Source of the DNA: Lysobacterales bacterium
GTDB taxonomy: Bacteria; Pseudomonadota; Gammaproteobacteria; Nevskiales; Salinisphaeraceae
Direction of reading: 5' to 3'
Length of the DNA stretch: 44,845 nucleotides
NCBI GenBank assembly: GCA_002715985.1
Contig: PBAO01000060.1
Coordinates: 1 to 44,845 of the forward strand
Positions 32,723 to 41,003 of this stretch are shown piece after piece; the stretch's first letter is position 1, and each line of letters opens with the position of its first letter. Under the pieces are notes generated by a model. The model saw only the letters and a program-made list of their open reading frames with translations. It was not told where the DNA came from and searched no databases. Position numbers and translations under genes: made by a program.

Positions 32723-33844
32723 ATGCATCATGTTGAGCGTGCCATTTTCGATCTGCGTCGCGGTGTGCCCGTACTCATCGAATCCGATGAGGGCAATCGT
32801 CTCGTGGCTCCAGTCGAAGGCCTAGACAGCACGCTGCTTGCCAAATTCTTCGACGGGGCCGCCGAAGCGCCGCGCCTGGTGCTGACCGATCATCGTCTGG
32901 CACGCCTGGGCCATATTCAGCGTGACACGGCCGGCGCCCTGATGCTTGATCCCGTACGCGACAGCCGCGAAGCCATCATCGAACTGGCCTGCGCGCCCTC
33001 GGCCACGCTGGAGCAGGCCCGACCGCTCGAGGCCCTGTCGGCCGGGGATGCGGCGGGTCTGCATTTGATGCGCCGCAGTCTCCTGGTGCCAGCGGCCGTG
33101 GTGGTCGCCCCCTCGCAGCGCATGGCCGACGAACTGGCCGCCCGGGTCGCGGCCAACGACATTCTGGCCGTCACTGCCGACGATGTCGCCTTGCACTACG
33201 ACGCTGTCCCGTCGCTGCTGCGGCGTGTGAGCGAGGCCGACGTACCGCTGGAAACCGCCGAGCGCTCGCGGTTCGTGGTCTTTCGCGAGCCCGATGGCCT
33301 GCGTGAACACATCGCAATACTGATCGGCGACGACACGCACTGGGCCGATCCGGTTCCGGTGCGCCTGCATTCCGCCTGCCTGACCGGCGATCTGTTCGGT
33401 TCGCTGCGCTGCGACTGCGGGCCCCAGCTGCGCGCCAGCGTGGCCGCTATCGCCAAGCGCGGCGGTGGCGTGCTTTTATATCTGGCCCAGGAAGGCCGTG
33501 GCATCGGCCTGGCCAACAAGATGCGGGCCTACCAGATGCAGGACGAAGGCCTGGATACCGTCGATGCCGATCAGGTGCTGGGGTTTGGCAAGGACGAGCG
33601 CGACTATACCGTGGCGCGCGAAATGCTGGCCCAGCTGGCCGTCGAGCACATCGACCTGTTGACCAACAACCCGGCCAAGCTCGATGCGATGAACCAGATG
33701 CCCATCGACGTCGCCGGCCGCAGCAGTGTATTCGGCCCACTCACCGAGCAGAACCGACGCTATCTGGCCACCAAGGCCACCCGGGCCGGTCACTGGCTCG
33801 ATGCCATCCTCGCCGAGCCGGACGACGTGTCTGTGGGCAAGTGA
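32723..33844 (+). CDS. ribA: GTP cyclohydrolase II with a degenerate N-terminal RibB-like domain
   Basis: The 373-residue product has an intact C-terminal GTP cyclohydrolase II. Zinc ligands are in HSACLTGDLFGSLRCDCG (three Cys near 219-232), followed by LAQEGRGIGLANKMRAYQMQ and LGFGKDERDYT with the catalytic Asp and Arg. The tyrosine of KMRAY is kept, matching Tyr 105 of the E. coli enzyme. It would turn GTP into diaminopyrimidine ribosylamino phosphate plus formate. The first 170 residues sit where RibB lies in fused RibBA proteins, but I see none of the acidic or His motifs of DHBP synthase. AAGGA lies 8 bp before ATG 32723. Confidence 0.88.
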   Translation: MHHVERAIFDLRRGVPVLIESDEGNRLVAPVEGLDSTLLAKFFDGAAEAPRLVLTDHRLARLGHIQRDTAGALMLDPVRDSREAIIELACAPSATLEQARPLEALSAGDAAGLHLMRRSLLVPAAVVVAPSQRMADELAARVAANDILAVTADDVALHYDAVPSLLRRVSEADVPLETAERSRFVVFREPDGLREHIAILIGDDTHWADPVPVRLHSACLTGDLFGSLRCDCGPQLRASVAAIAKRGGGVLLYLAQEGRGIGLANKMRAYQMQDEGLDTVDADQVLGFGKDERDYTVAREMLAQLAVEHIDLLTNNPAKLDAMNQMPIDVAGRSSVFGPLTEQNRRYLATKATRAGHWLDAILAEPDDVSVGK

Positions 33845-33878
33845 GCCGTTGTCGGACAACCCGCGGATTGCCAGGCGC

Positions 33879-34724
33879 TCATCGAGCCTTCGGCGCGTTG
33901 CTTTGTGCACGGTCGTCACGGCTCGTCCCCGAGCCCAGCCGGGATAGATCGAACACGGCGGTCTCGTGCCAGATCTGGGCGAGACGCTCGCCGAAGGCCT
34001 CGATGAGAGCCGCGCCTTGTTCGGCGGTGGCACTGGCGGCGTTGCCGGTCACGCCTTGGGCGTTGAGATCCTCGGCGCGCCAAGCGAAGCCGGCATCGCC
34101 TTCCGGCCCGAGCGTGGCCCCGCTTGCCGCGCGCTCGGCGCCGTAGCTGGGGAAATCCGCCAGCGCGTCGCGGCGAACCCGTGCCGGCGCCAGATGCAGC
34201 ATCATCGCGGTTTCCAGTGCCCCGCCGTGCAGGCCGTGCGCCAGTTCGCTGGCGGCCAGCGTGTCGGCCGGCGGCGTGAAGCGGAAATAGCTGGCCTTGA
34301 CGACCAGCAGGCCATGATCGCTTCGCATCTGCAGAGCGGCCATATCGAGGGCGGCCTTGTTGCCGCCGTGGCTGTTGAAGATCACCAGGCGCCTGATACC
34401 GGCGCCGGCCACACCGGCGCCATAGGCCCGCAGCTGGGCCATTGCCTGTTCGCCGGACACACTCAGCGTGCCGGCAAAGCCGGTGTGTTCCAGACTGGCC
34501 CCCAGCGTCATGGCGGGTAGAACGATGATCGGGGCACGATTTTCGGGATAGCCGCGCCCGGCCGCCTCGATCAGCCCTGCACCGATGACGACATCGGTAT
34601 CCAGCGGCAAATGCGGGCCGTGTTGTTCGATCGCGGCCATCGGCAGCACCGCCACGGGATCGGCTTCGGCCAATGCGGCCAGCTCCGGGCCGGTCAGATC
34701 AGCCCAGCGATAAAGTACGCTCAT
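33879..34724 (-). CDS. Creatininase-family amidohydrolase
   Basis: From ATG 34724 the product is 281 residues starting MSVLYRWADLTGPELAALAE. Metal-binding residues are present: IEQHGPHLPLDTD (Glu 33, His 35, Asp 44), NSHGGNKAALDM and HGGALETAMM. The family includes creatinine amidohydrolase, the mycofactocin factor MftE and the archaeal FAPy deformylase ArfB that acts in riboflavin and F420 synthesis. Next to a GTP cyclohydrolase II and a RibD-type reductase, an ArfB-like formamide hydrolysis is the most attractive guess. It is convergent with ribA across 34 bp. The start upstream of ATG 34724 was rejected because the family begins there. Confidence 0.85.
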   Translation of the reverse strand: MSVLYRWADLTGPELAALAEADPVAVLPMAAIEQHGPHLPLDTDVVIGAGLIEAAGRGYPENRAPIIVLPAMTLGASLEHTGFAGTLSVSGEQAMAQLRAYGAGVAGAGIRRLVIFNSHGGNKAALDMAALQMRSDHGLLVVKASYFRFTPPADTLAASELAHGLHGGALETAMMLHLAPARVRRDALADFPSYGAERAASGATLGPEGDAGFAWRAEDLNAQGVTGNAASATAEQGAALIEAFGERLAQIWHETAVFDLSRLGSGTSRDDRAQSNAPKAR

Positions 34725-34801
34725 CAATCGGCAAGTCGTCGAGCAAGTGCTGCCATGATGAACAAAGGCCGCTCGTCTGCCCAGCACGCGATCCGTGCGA
34801 C

Positions 34802-35082
34802 AGGCCCTGTGGCCATGGCATGCCGGCGCCGCTTGCGTCGAGCGTCTGCAGTATCCTGCCCGGCACGAGCCGCCGCTCGTGGCGTGCCACGATCACGGCT
34901 CGCAACGCCGCCGGGCACCCATCGTCAATCTCTGATGAGCGGCCCACCCCGAGGGCCGAGCGCCGTTGCGTATTGATACAGTGCCCGCCCACCGGCGCGG
35001 AATGGCACGCTAGGCAAGCTGCGCCTCGTCTCGAGACACAACAGCGCTCGGCGCGGGCTCGCATGAAACAGCAACAGGCCCT
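34802..35082 (-). repeat. MITE-like dispersed repeat, copy E1
   Basis: About 281 bp on the minus strand are homologous along their full length to 36803-37096 in the opposite orientation. The better preserved end, read inwards on the minus strand, is AGGGCCTGTTGCTGTTTCAT (ending at 35082); the other end is eroded. Interior blocks shared with E2 include GATCGTGGCAC and a TCGTGCCGGGCAGGATACTG-like segment. It has no convincing ORF. It lies between the divergent creatininase and antiporter genes, 40 bp before the latter. Confidence 0.75.
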
Positions 35083-35121
35083 ACGCTTTGGCTCGCACGC
35101 CTTCGCGACCACCCCACGCCG

Positions 35122-36780
35122 ATGACGATCGTTCTGACCAGTCTCATTCTATTGTTCGCCGTGGCGATATCCGGCGTAATGATCGGCGTTCTGCCCTTTC
35201 ATCTGCCGCGCCCGCTGGTCCAGATCGCCCTGGGCGCCGGGCTGGCCGTGCCGAGTTTCGGCATGCACGTGGCGCTCGATCCGGAGATATTCTTCGTGCT
35301 GTTCGTGCCCCCGCTGCTGTTCATCGACGGCTGGCGGATGCCACGGCGCGAGTTTCGGCATCTGGCGATGCCGATCACGGCCCTGGCCCTGGGCCTGGTC
35401 ATGGTCACCGTGGCCGGCGTGGGGTTTTTCATTCATTGGCTGATTCCGGCGATTCCCCTGGCTGCGGGCTTTGCCCTGGGGGCCGTGCTCTCGCCCACCG
35501 ATGCGGTCGCCGTGTCGGCGATCACCGGCGGAGCGTCCATCCCGCCGCGGCTGCTGCATATCCTGCAGGGCGAGGCCTTGATGAACGATGCATCGGGCCT
35601 GGTCGCGCTGCGTTTCGCGATCGCCGCCGCGCTGACGGGCACGTTCTCGATCGGCCAGGCAGGCGTAAGCTTCGTTCTGATCGGCGGCGGGGGCCTGGCC
35701 ATCGGCGTGGCGATCGCCTGGGTATTCGCCCAGGTCCGCCAGCTGATGACGCAGTGGCGCGGAGACGATCCCGCCAGCCATGTCACGCTGCTGGTCCTGT
35801 TGCCCTTCGCAGCTTATCTGCTGGCCGAGCATCTGGGCGTTTCGGGCATTCTGGCCGCCGTGGCGGCCGGCATGACGCTGAACAGCCTGGATACACTCAA
35901 GGGCGAGCTCAACACACGCCTGCAGTCACGCGGCATGTGGCCGATGATCGAGTTCGTGTTCAACGGGCTGATATTCGTGCTGCTGGGCCAGCAGATCCCG
36001 GCGATTCTCTCGCTGGCCGACAATGCTCGCGTGAATATGGAGCTGTCCCGGTTCGAGATCGTGGCTTATCCGCTGGCGTTGTTCGGTCTGCTGCTGGCGA
36101 TTCGATTCGTGTGGGTCGGCGCGCTGCTCAAGCTCGTGGTCTGGCGGGCACGCCGACGCGGCGAGCGTATCCGGCGGGCGTCGAGCCGTGTGGTTGCAGC
36201 GACCACGGTCGCCGGGGTGCGCGGGGCCATCACGCTGGCGGCCGTGCTGTCATTGCCGATCGCCGCGCACGAGGCCAGCGGATTTCCGGCCCGTGGATTG
36301 CTGATCTATTTTGCTGTGTGCGTGATTCTGGCGTCGCTATTGCTGGCCACGTTCGCGCTTCCGCTGCTGCTGCGCGGCATCGAACTGCCCGAGGATGACC
36401 CGCGCGCCGTCGAAGAGCGTCATGCTCGGGCCGAGGCCGCCCGATCCGCGATCCGCCGGCTCGATGACATGCGCGAGCAACGTCGTGAAGAAGCCGATGA
36501 CGAGGACGAGGCCTCGCTGTATTCCGAAGTGGCCGGGCGCATCATGGCGGCCTATCAGCCGTGGCTGGATCCGGATTCTGACGCCGAGGACAAGCAACGC
36601 GCCCGACGCGGTTTCACCATGGAGCGCAGCCTGCGTCTGGCCGCGCTGGCCGCCGAGCGCGACGCCCTCTATCGGCTGCGCCACGAGGGCAATATCAACG
36701 ACATCACCATGCGCCGTATCCTGGCCGATATCGATCTGACCGAAGCCTCGCTGCGTAGCGGGCGGCGTAACAAGTCATAG
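35122..36780 (+). CDS. CPA1-family Na+/H+ antiporter
   Basis: The 552-residue product begins MTIVLTSLILLFAVAISGVM. About 12 membrane helices span residues 1-415. Antiporter signatures are VLFVPPLLFIDGWRMPRREF, ALGAVLSPTDAVAVSAITGG (the TDAVAVS ion-binding helix), LHILQGEALMNDASGLVALR (the ND pair) and AATTVAGVRGAITLAAVLSL. A cytoplasmic tail of about 130 residues is charged and helical, as in YjcE-like members. It exchanges Na+ (or K+) for H+ across the inner membrane. The gene is bracketed by inverted repeats E1 and E2 with 39-bp and 22-bp gaps. Confidence 0.93.
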   Translation: MTIVLTSLILLFAVAISGVMIGVLPFHLPRPLVQIALGAGLAVPSFGMHVALDPEIFFVLFVPPLLFIDGWRMPRREFRHLAMPITALALGLVMVTVAGVGFFIHWLIPAIPLAAGFALGAVLSPTDAVAVSAITGGASIPPRLLHILQGEALMNDASGLVALRFAIAAALTGTFSIGQAGVSFVLIGGGGLAIGVAIAWVFAQVRQLMTQWRGDDPASHVTLLVLLPFAAYLLAEHLGVSGILAAVAAGMTLNSLDTLKGELNTRLQSRGMWPMIEFVFNGLIFVLLGQQIPAILSLADNARVNMELSRFEIVAYPLALFGLLLAIRFVWVGALLKLVVWRARRRGERIRRASSRVVAATTVAGVRGAITLAAVLSLPIAAHEASGFPARGLLIYFAVCVILASLLLATFALPLLLRGIELPEDDPRAVEERHARAEAARSAIRRLDDMREQRREEADDEDEASLYSEVAGRIMAAYQPWLDPDSDAEDKQRARRGFTMERSLRLAALAAERDALYRLRHEGNINDITMRRILADIDLTEASLRSGRRNKS

Positions 36781-36802
36781 GCAGGCGATACCTCGAATCC
36801 TT

Positions 36803-37096
36803 GGGGCCTGTTGTCGTTTCATGCGGGCCCGCGCCAAGCGCTCCATGTCGTGACTATGGGCAGCAACACGAGGCGTCGCCCACTTGGCCTGTCATTCCGC
36901 GCCAGTGGGCTAGGACGTGTCGTCAATTTCAGGGCGCTGGTCCCTTCGGTCGGGCCACCCGAAAAAATTGAAGATGGGCGCCCGGCCGCAGGCGCGTCTT
37001 GATCGTGGCACAGCCAGAGCCGCGACTCGCGCCGTGCAGGACACACTGCAGATTCTCGACGAAAGCGGCGCTCGCGTGAAACGGCAACAGGCCCTA
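36803..37096 (+). repeat. MITE-like dispersed repeat, copy E2
   Basis: A 294-bp element with terminal inverted repeats. The left end is GGGGCCTGTTGTCGTTTCAT. The right end, read inwards, is AGGGCCTGTTGCCGTTTCAC. It aligns along its whole length with E1 in inverse orientation, at roughly 70-75 per cent by eye. It lies 22 bp after the antiporter and 34 bp before the flavin-reductase gene. No ORF of its own is credible. No clear target-site duplication is visible. Confidence 0.8.
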
Positions 37097-37130
37097 GAGT
37101 GTCGTCTACAGATTGTTAGCCGATTGCCCC

Positions 37131-37751
37131 ATGAACCACGATTTTCATTTTTACGAGCCGGCGGCCGGGCACGGTCTGCCGCACGATCCGTTCAATGCGC
37201 TGGTCGCCCCGCGCCCGATCGGCTGGATCTCGTCGGTCGCCGCCGACGGCACCTACAACCTGGCGCCGTACAGCTTCTTCAATGCCTTCAACTACACGCC
37301 GCCGATCGTCGGCTTTGCCAGTGTGGGTTACAAGGACTCGGTGGCCAATATCGAAGCCACCGGCGAATTCGGCTGGAATCTGGCGACCCGTGATCTGGCC
37401 GAGCCGATGAATGAAAGCTGCGCGGCCGTCGATGCCAGCGTCGATGAGTTCGAGCTGGCCGGCCTCACCCCCGCTGCCTCGCGCGTGATCAGCGCCCCGC
37501 GCGTGGCCGAGGCGCCGGTATCCTTCGAATGCCGGGTCAGCCAGGTGCTGCGCCTGACCGGGGCCGATGGCGGCCAGACCGATACGTGGATGGTCTTCGG
37601 CGAAGTCGTCGGCGTCTATATCGCGAAACATCTGCTGGTCGACGGTATCTATGACACCGCGGCCGCGCACCCGATTCTGCGTGCCGGAGGCCCGGCGGAT
37701 TACTTCGACATATCGGCCGATCAGCGCTTTCAGATGCATCGGCCCGGCTGA
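37131..37751 (+). CDS. Flavin reductase-like domain protein
   Basis: From ATG 37131 the product is 206 residues (MNHDFHFYEPAAGHGLPHDP). The split-barrel FMN-binding fold of the flavin reductase/DIM6 family is shown by LVAPRPIGWISSVAADGTYN, LAPYSFFNAFNYTPPIVGFA, NIEATGEFGWNLATRDL, TWMVFGEVVGVYIAKHLL and the closing FDISADQRFQMHRPG. Such proteins reduce flavins with NAD(P)H or bind FMN in other oxidoreductases. Repeat E2 ends 34 bp upstream and may hold its promoter. Partners are not obvious. Confidence 0.88.
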   Translation: MNHDFHFYEPAAGHGLPHDPFNALVAPRPIGWISSVAADGTYNLAPYSFFNAFNYTPPIVGFASVGYKDSVANIEATGEFGWNLATRDLAEPMNESCAAVDASVDEFELAGLTPAASRVISAPRVAEAPVSFECRVSQVLRLTGADGGQTDTWMVFGEVVGVYIAKHLLVDGIYDTAAAHPILRAGGPADYFDISADQRFQMHRPG

Positions 37752-37789
37752 ACCGCCCCCTCTATTCGTTCTATTTTGTGAGTGCTGTC

Positions 37790-38245
37790 ATGACGTCATC
37801 TGTTGTTCGTGTTTCTACCTGCCTGACGAGCTGTGTTCTCGCCGGCGTCGTGCTTGTGGCCTGTGCGCCGAGCACCCTGCCGCAACCGGCCGGCTCGACC
37901 GAGTCGGCCTCACCGGCGATCGGCGGGTCGTTGTCGGGCACGCCCGAACCCGAGCTCACCGAGGCCGGGCAAACCGGGCGCGACCGCCTGACGCGCCGCT
38001 ACGAGTGCAACACGGGTGAAATGATTCGCGTGCGCTATCCCGACGTACAGACCGCGATCGTGGCCTACGACGGCAAGAAGCGCGCCATGCACCTTGCTGT
38101 GGCTGCCGACGGGGCACGTTACGTCGGCCATCGTTACGAGTGGTGGACCCGGGGCTCCGGCCCGCGTGCCAGTGCCACGCTCTATGCCCATGACGCCGAC
38201 AACAGCACCGGGCGCGAACTGTTGCAGTGCCACGAGATCGACTGA
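37790..38245 (+). CDS. mliC: MliC-type lysozyme inhibitor lipoprotein
   Basis: From ATG 37790 the product is 151 residues with a lipoprotein signal (VVLVACAPS, Cys 25). A Pro/Ser/Glu linker follows. The C-terminal domain (YECNTGEMIRVRYPDVQTAI, MHLAVAADGARYVGHRYEWW, a C-terminal Cys in LLQCHE) matches the MliC/PliC fold that blocks C-type lysozyme through a Ser/Lys loop. The pairing Cys near 73 and 147 is as expected. An in-frame GTG at 37778 is a less likely start. It protects the envelope against host or environmental lysozyme by family analogy. Confidence 0.8.
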   Translation: MTSSVVRVSTCLTSCVLAGVVLVACAPSTLPQPAGSTESASPAIGGSLSGTPEPELTEAGQTGRDRLTRRYECNTGEMIRVRYPDVQTAIVAYDGKKRAMHLAVAADGARYVGHRYEWWTRGSGPRASATLYAHDADNSTGRELLQCHEID

Positions 38246-38405
38246 TCGGCGGCCAGGGATGGTTCCCGTCTCGTAAGGGCGCCTGAACATTCACGACACG
38301 CCGGCCATTCAGCGTGGCGGCCCCACGTGGTGATCCGCTGAGAGGGCTCGCCTTGTGCCGGCGGCCCCCCTCGATTTCATGGACGGCCGGGCACACACGC
38401 CAGCC

Positions 38406-39668
38406 CTAGCCCACCAGACGCCAGCCCGCATAGATCAGCGCGAACGCGCTCAGAAAGACCAGCCCGGCCCGGCTCAGCCAACGCATTGCCGGGCCCGGGC
38501 GGGCGCTGGCCGGCACCTGGGCCGAGGTCACGAGCCGATAGTTCAGCCAGGCCAGCACCGGGGCGGTCAGAAACGACAACGTGGTCGCCAGATCGATCAT
38601 GACCGTGAACCGGCTGCCCAGACCATAGAGCACGAGCAGCGAGCAGGCCGGAATGACCAGCAACAGCCCGCGATATAGACCGATATGGGTCTGTAGTGCC
38701 GGCCGGCCGGAAAACTGACCGATCATGTGGCGCATCACCCGCGGATGCGCGTCCAGTACGGTCAAAAGCGTGGAGAACATGGCGGTGAAGGCACAGCCGG
38801 CGATGACCGGCCAGGCCCAGGCGCCCAGGGTCTGTGTATACAACCCGATCAGTTGCTCGGCAAAGGCCGCGCCGTTGTCTGAAAACGGCGTCTCGGTGGC
38901 ATACATGACCAGCGCGCCAAGCAATAGAAAGCCCACGGCCAGTACACAGGTGCCGATATATCCGATATTGAAATCCAGGCGGGCGTGCGACAGGCTCGGG
39001 GCATGGCCGGTCTGACGCGCGCGTTCCAGCGTCCAGAGCGAATGCCAGGCTGCGGCATCGATCGGGATCGGCATCCAGCCCATCAGGGCGATGACAAAGG
39101 CGATCCCGCCGGCTGACCACCAGGCCGTGGGCGATGCCCGCGACCAATCCCCGGCCGGGCCGTGAACGCCGGCCGCCACGACGGCCACGAGCGTACAGGC
39201 CGCCAGCACGGCCACGATCCACTTCACCGCGCCGTCGAGCGTGTCGTAGCGCCCACGAAAGAGAATCGCGGCCGACAGGCCAAGCAGCCCCGCCGCCCAG
39301 ACCAGCGGCGAGCCGGGCAGCCCTGTCATGGCGATCGCCAGATTGGCGGTCACCAGTGCCAATGCCGCCTGAATGGCGAACATCGTGCCCACCGTGAACA
39401 CGAAATAGATGCCCAGCGCATATCGCGACAACGCCCAGTAGCCGTCCAGCATCGAACGGCCGGTGGCCACGGCATAGCGTGGCCCGTACTCCAGAAACGG
39501 ATACTTGAAAAGATTGACCAGCAGCACAGCCCACAGCAGTGTCAGCCCGTAATCCGCCCCGGCCCGCGTGGCCTGAATCAGATGCGATACCCCGATCGCC
39601 GCGGCGGCCAGAAGCAGCCCCGGGCCGAGGCTTGCGCGCAGGTCTTGCAAACGTTGGACGGATTTCAT
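38406..39668 (-). CDS. Divergent Nramp-family transporter
   Basis: The 420-residue product has 11 hydrophobic helices and starts MKSVQRLQDLRASLGPGLLL. The overall helix pattern and GPGLLLAAAAIGVSHL, FKYPFLEYGPRYAVATGRSM and FTAMFSTLLTVLDAHPRVMR segments are Nramp-like. The metal-binding DPGN of helix 1 is replaced by GVSHLIQATRAGADYG, and the MPH motif of helix 6 by MPIPIDAAAWHSLW. Substrate is therefore uncertain and may not be manganese or iron. Divergently transcribed from the M42 aminopeptidase. Confidence 0.85.
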   Translation of the reverse strand: MKSVQRLQDLRASLGPGLLLAAAAIGVSHLIQATRAGADYGLTLLWAVLLVNLFKYPFLEYGPRYAVATGRSMLDGYWALSRYALGIYFVFTVGTMFAIQAALALVTANLAIAMTGLPGSPLVWAAGLLGLSAAILFRGRYDTLDGAVKWIVAVLAACTLVAVVAAGVHGPAGDWSRASPTAWWSAGGIAFVIALMGWMPIPIDAAAWHSLWTLERARQTGHAPSLSHARLDFNIGYIGTCVLAVGFLLLGALVMYATETPFSDNGAAFAEQLIGLYTQTLGAWAWPVIAGCAFTAMFSTLLTVLDAHPRVMRHMIGQFSGRPALQTHIGLYRGLLLVIPACSLLVLYGLGSRFTVMIDLATTLSFLTAPVLAWLNYRLVTSAQVPASARPGPAMRWLSRAGLVFLSAFALIYAGWRLVG

Positions 39669-39744
39669 GACGCTTATGGGCAGTACAGACGGCGCGCGGA
39701 TGATCGCGCGCTGTGGCCGACGACGCCAGTACCGACATCAGTGC

Positions 39745-39773
39745 TTGTCGCACCGCGGGGCGAGGCAGACAAT
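39745..39773 (+). promoter_or_regulatory. Possible sigma70 promoter of the M42 aminopeptidase gene
   Basis: TTGTCG (39745-39750), a 17-bp spacer and GACAAT (39768-39773) match the -35 and -10 consensus at four of six positions each. Transcription would start near 39780, just before a hairpin. Confidence 0.4.
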
Positions 39774-39788
39774 AAGCGTCGAGTATTG

Positions 39789-39813
39789 GCCCGTCGTGGA
39801 CGGGCGCTTTTTA
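39789..39813 (+). terminator. Terminator-like hairpin in the leader of the M42 gene
   Basis: GCCCGTC (39789-39795) pairs perfectly with GACGGGC (39799-39805) and is followed by GCTTTTTA. No plus-strand gene ends upstream, and the next start codon lies only 15 bp further on. It may be an attenuator, or end an antisense transcript from the Nramp side. Confidence 0.5.
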
Positions 39814-39827
39814 TCGCAAGGTGTTTC

Positions 39828-40919
39828 ATGACTGACGTAGCTTCTATCCTGACCGCGGATTCCCTGGCGTTTCTCGAGCGTTATCTCAACAACGCCGCGC
39901 CCACCGGTCACGAATCGGCCGGCCAGACACTGTGGATGGATTATCTGCGCCCGTATGTCGACACCTTCATGACCGATGCCTATGGCACGGCCGTGGGCGT
40001 GATCAACCCCGAGGCCAAGTACAAGGTCGTCATCGAAGGCCATGCCGACGAAATCGGCTGGTACGTGAACTTCGTGACCGACAACGGGCTGATCTATGTG
40101 ATGCGAAACGGCGGCTCGGATCACCAGATCGCCACCTCCAAGGCCGTGCATATCCATACCCAGGATGGCCCGGTGACCGGCGTGTTCGGCTGGCCGGCCA
40201 TTCATACCCGCAACCCGTCGAAGGAAAAGACGCCCACCAAGGACAATATCTTCGTGGACGTTGGCGCAGACTCCAAGGACGAGGTGAACGCGATGGGCAT
40301 CCACCCGGGGTGCGTCATCACCTACCCCGACGAGTTCATGACCCTGGCCGGCGACAAGTTCGTCTGCCGCGCGGTGGACAATCGTATCGGCGGCTTCATG
40401 ATCGCCGAGGTGGCGCGCTTGATGCACGAGGCCGGCGAACGACCGGACTTCGGGCTGTATATCGTCAACTCGGTACAGGAGGAAGTGGGCCTGAAAGGCG
40501 CGCAGATGATCGCTGACCGGATCAAGCCGGATGTGGCGATCATCACGGATGTGACACACGATACCACCACCCCGATGATCGAGCAGACCACGCACGGGCG
40601 CACCAAGATCGGCGATGGCCCGGTCATCGCTTACGCGCCGTCGATTCAGAACAAACTGCGCGAGCATCTGATCGCCGTGGCCGAGCAGCACGAGATCCCG
40701 TTCCAGCGCCAGGCCCGCTCGCCGGCCACCGGCACCGATACCGATGCCTTTGCCTACAGCAACGGCGGTGTGCCCTCGGCCCTCATCGCCCTGGCCCTGC
40801 GCTATATGCACACCACGGTGGAAATGGTTCAGCGCCGTGACGTGGAAAACGTCATCCGTCTGATTCACGAGACGGTTAAATCCATCGAGACCGGCCAGAC
40901 CTTCAGCTACTTCGACTGA
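39828..40919 (+). CDS. M42-family metallo-aminopeptidase
   Basis: From ATG 39828 (AAGGTG 5 bp upstream) the product is 363 residues. Zinc-binding residues of the family lie in EGHADEIGW (His/Asp near 68-70), RAVDNRIGGF (Asp), VNSVQEEVGLKG (two Glu), DVTHD and the final SALIALALRYMHTTVE (His). The PDZ-like or lid domain spans about 75-170. M42 enzymes form dodecameric shells and trim peptides in the cytoplasm; some prefer Glu. Length and metal residues are complete. Confidence 0.93.
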   Translation: MTDVASILTADSLAFLERYLNNAAPTGHESAGQTLWMDYLRPYVDTFMTDAYGTAVGVINPEAKYKVVIEGHADEIGWYVNFVTDNGLIYVMRNGGSDHQIATSKAVHIHTQDGPVTGVFGWPAIHTRNPSKEKTPTKDNIFVDVGADSKDEVNAMGIHPGCVITYPDEFMTLAGDKFVCRAVDNRIGGFMIAEVARLMHEAGERPDFGLYIVNSVQEEVGLKGAQMIADRIKPDVAIITDVTHDTTTPMIEQTTHGRTKIGDGPVIAYAPSIQNKLREHLIAVAEQHEIPFQRQARSPATGTDTDAFAYSNGGVPSALIALALRYMHTTVEMVQRRDVENVIRLIHETVKSIETGQTFSYFD

Positions 40920-41003
40920 TCGGGCGTCGCCGCCTGCCGATCCCCTCGGCGGCCGGCGTATCGCCCGGCATAATAGGCCCGTCATTTTCGTGTCGGGCCT
41001 GTC

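Noticed and set aside
39162-39827. In-frame upstream extension of the M42 peptidase by about 222 codons
   Set aside because: It runs antisense through the Nramp gene; the peptidase domain and a ribosome-binding site begin at 39828.
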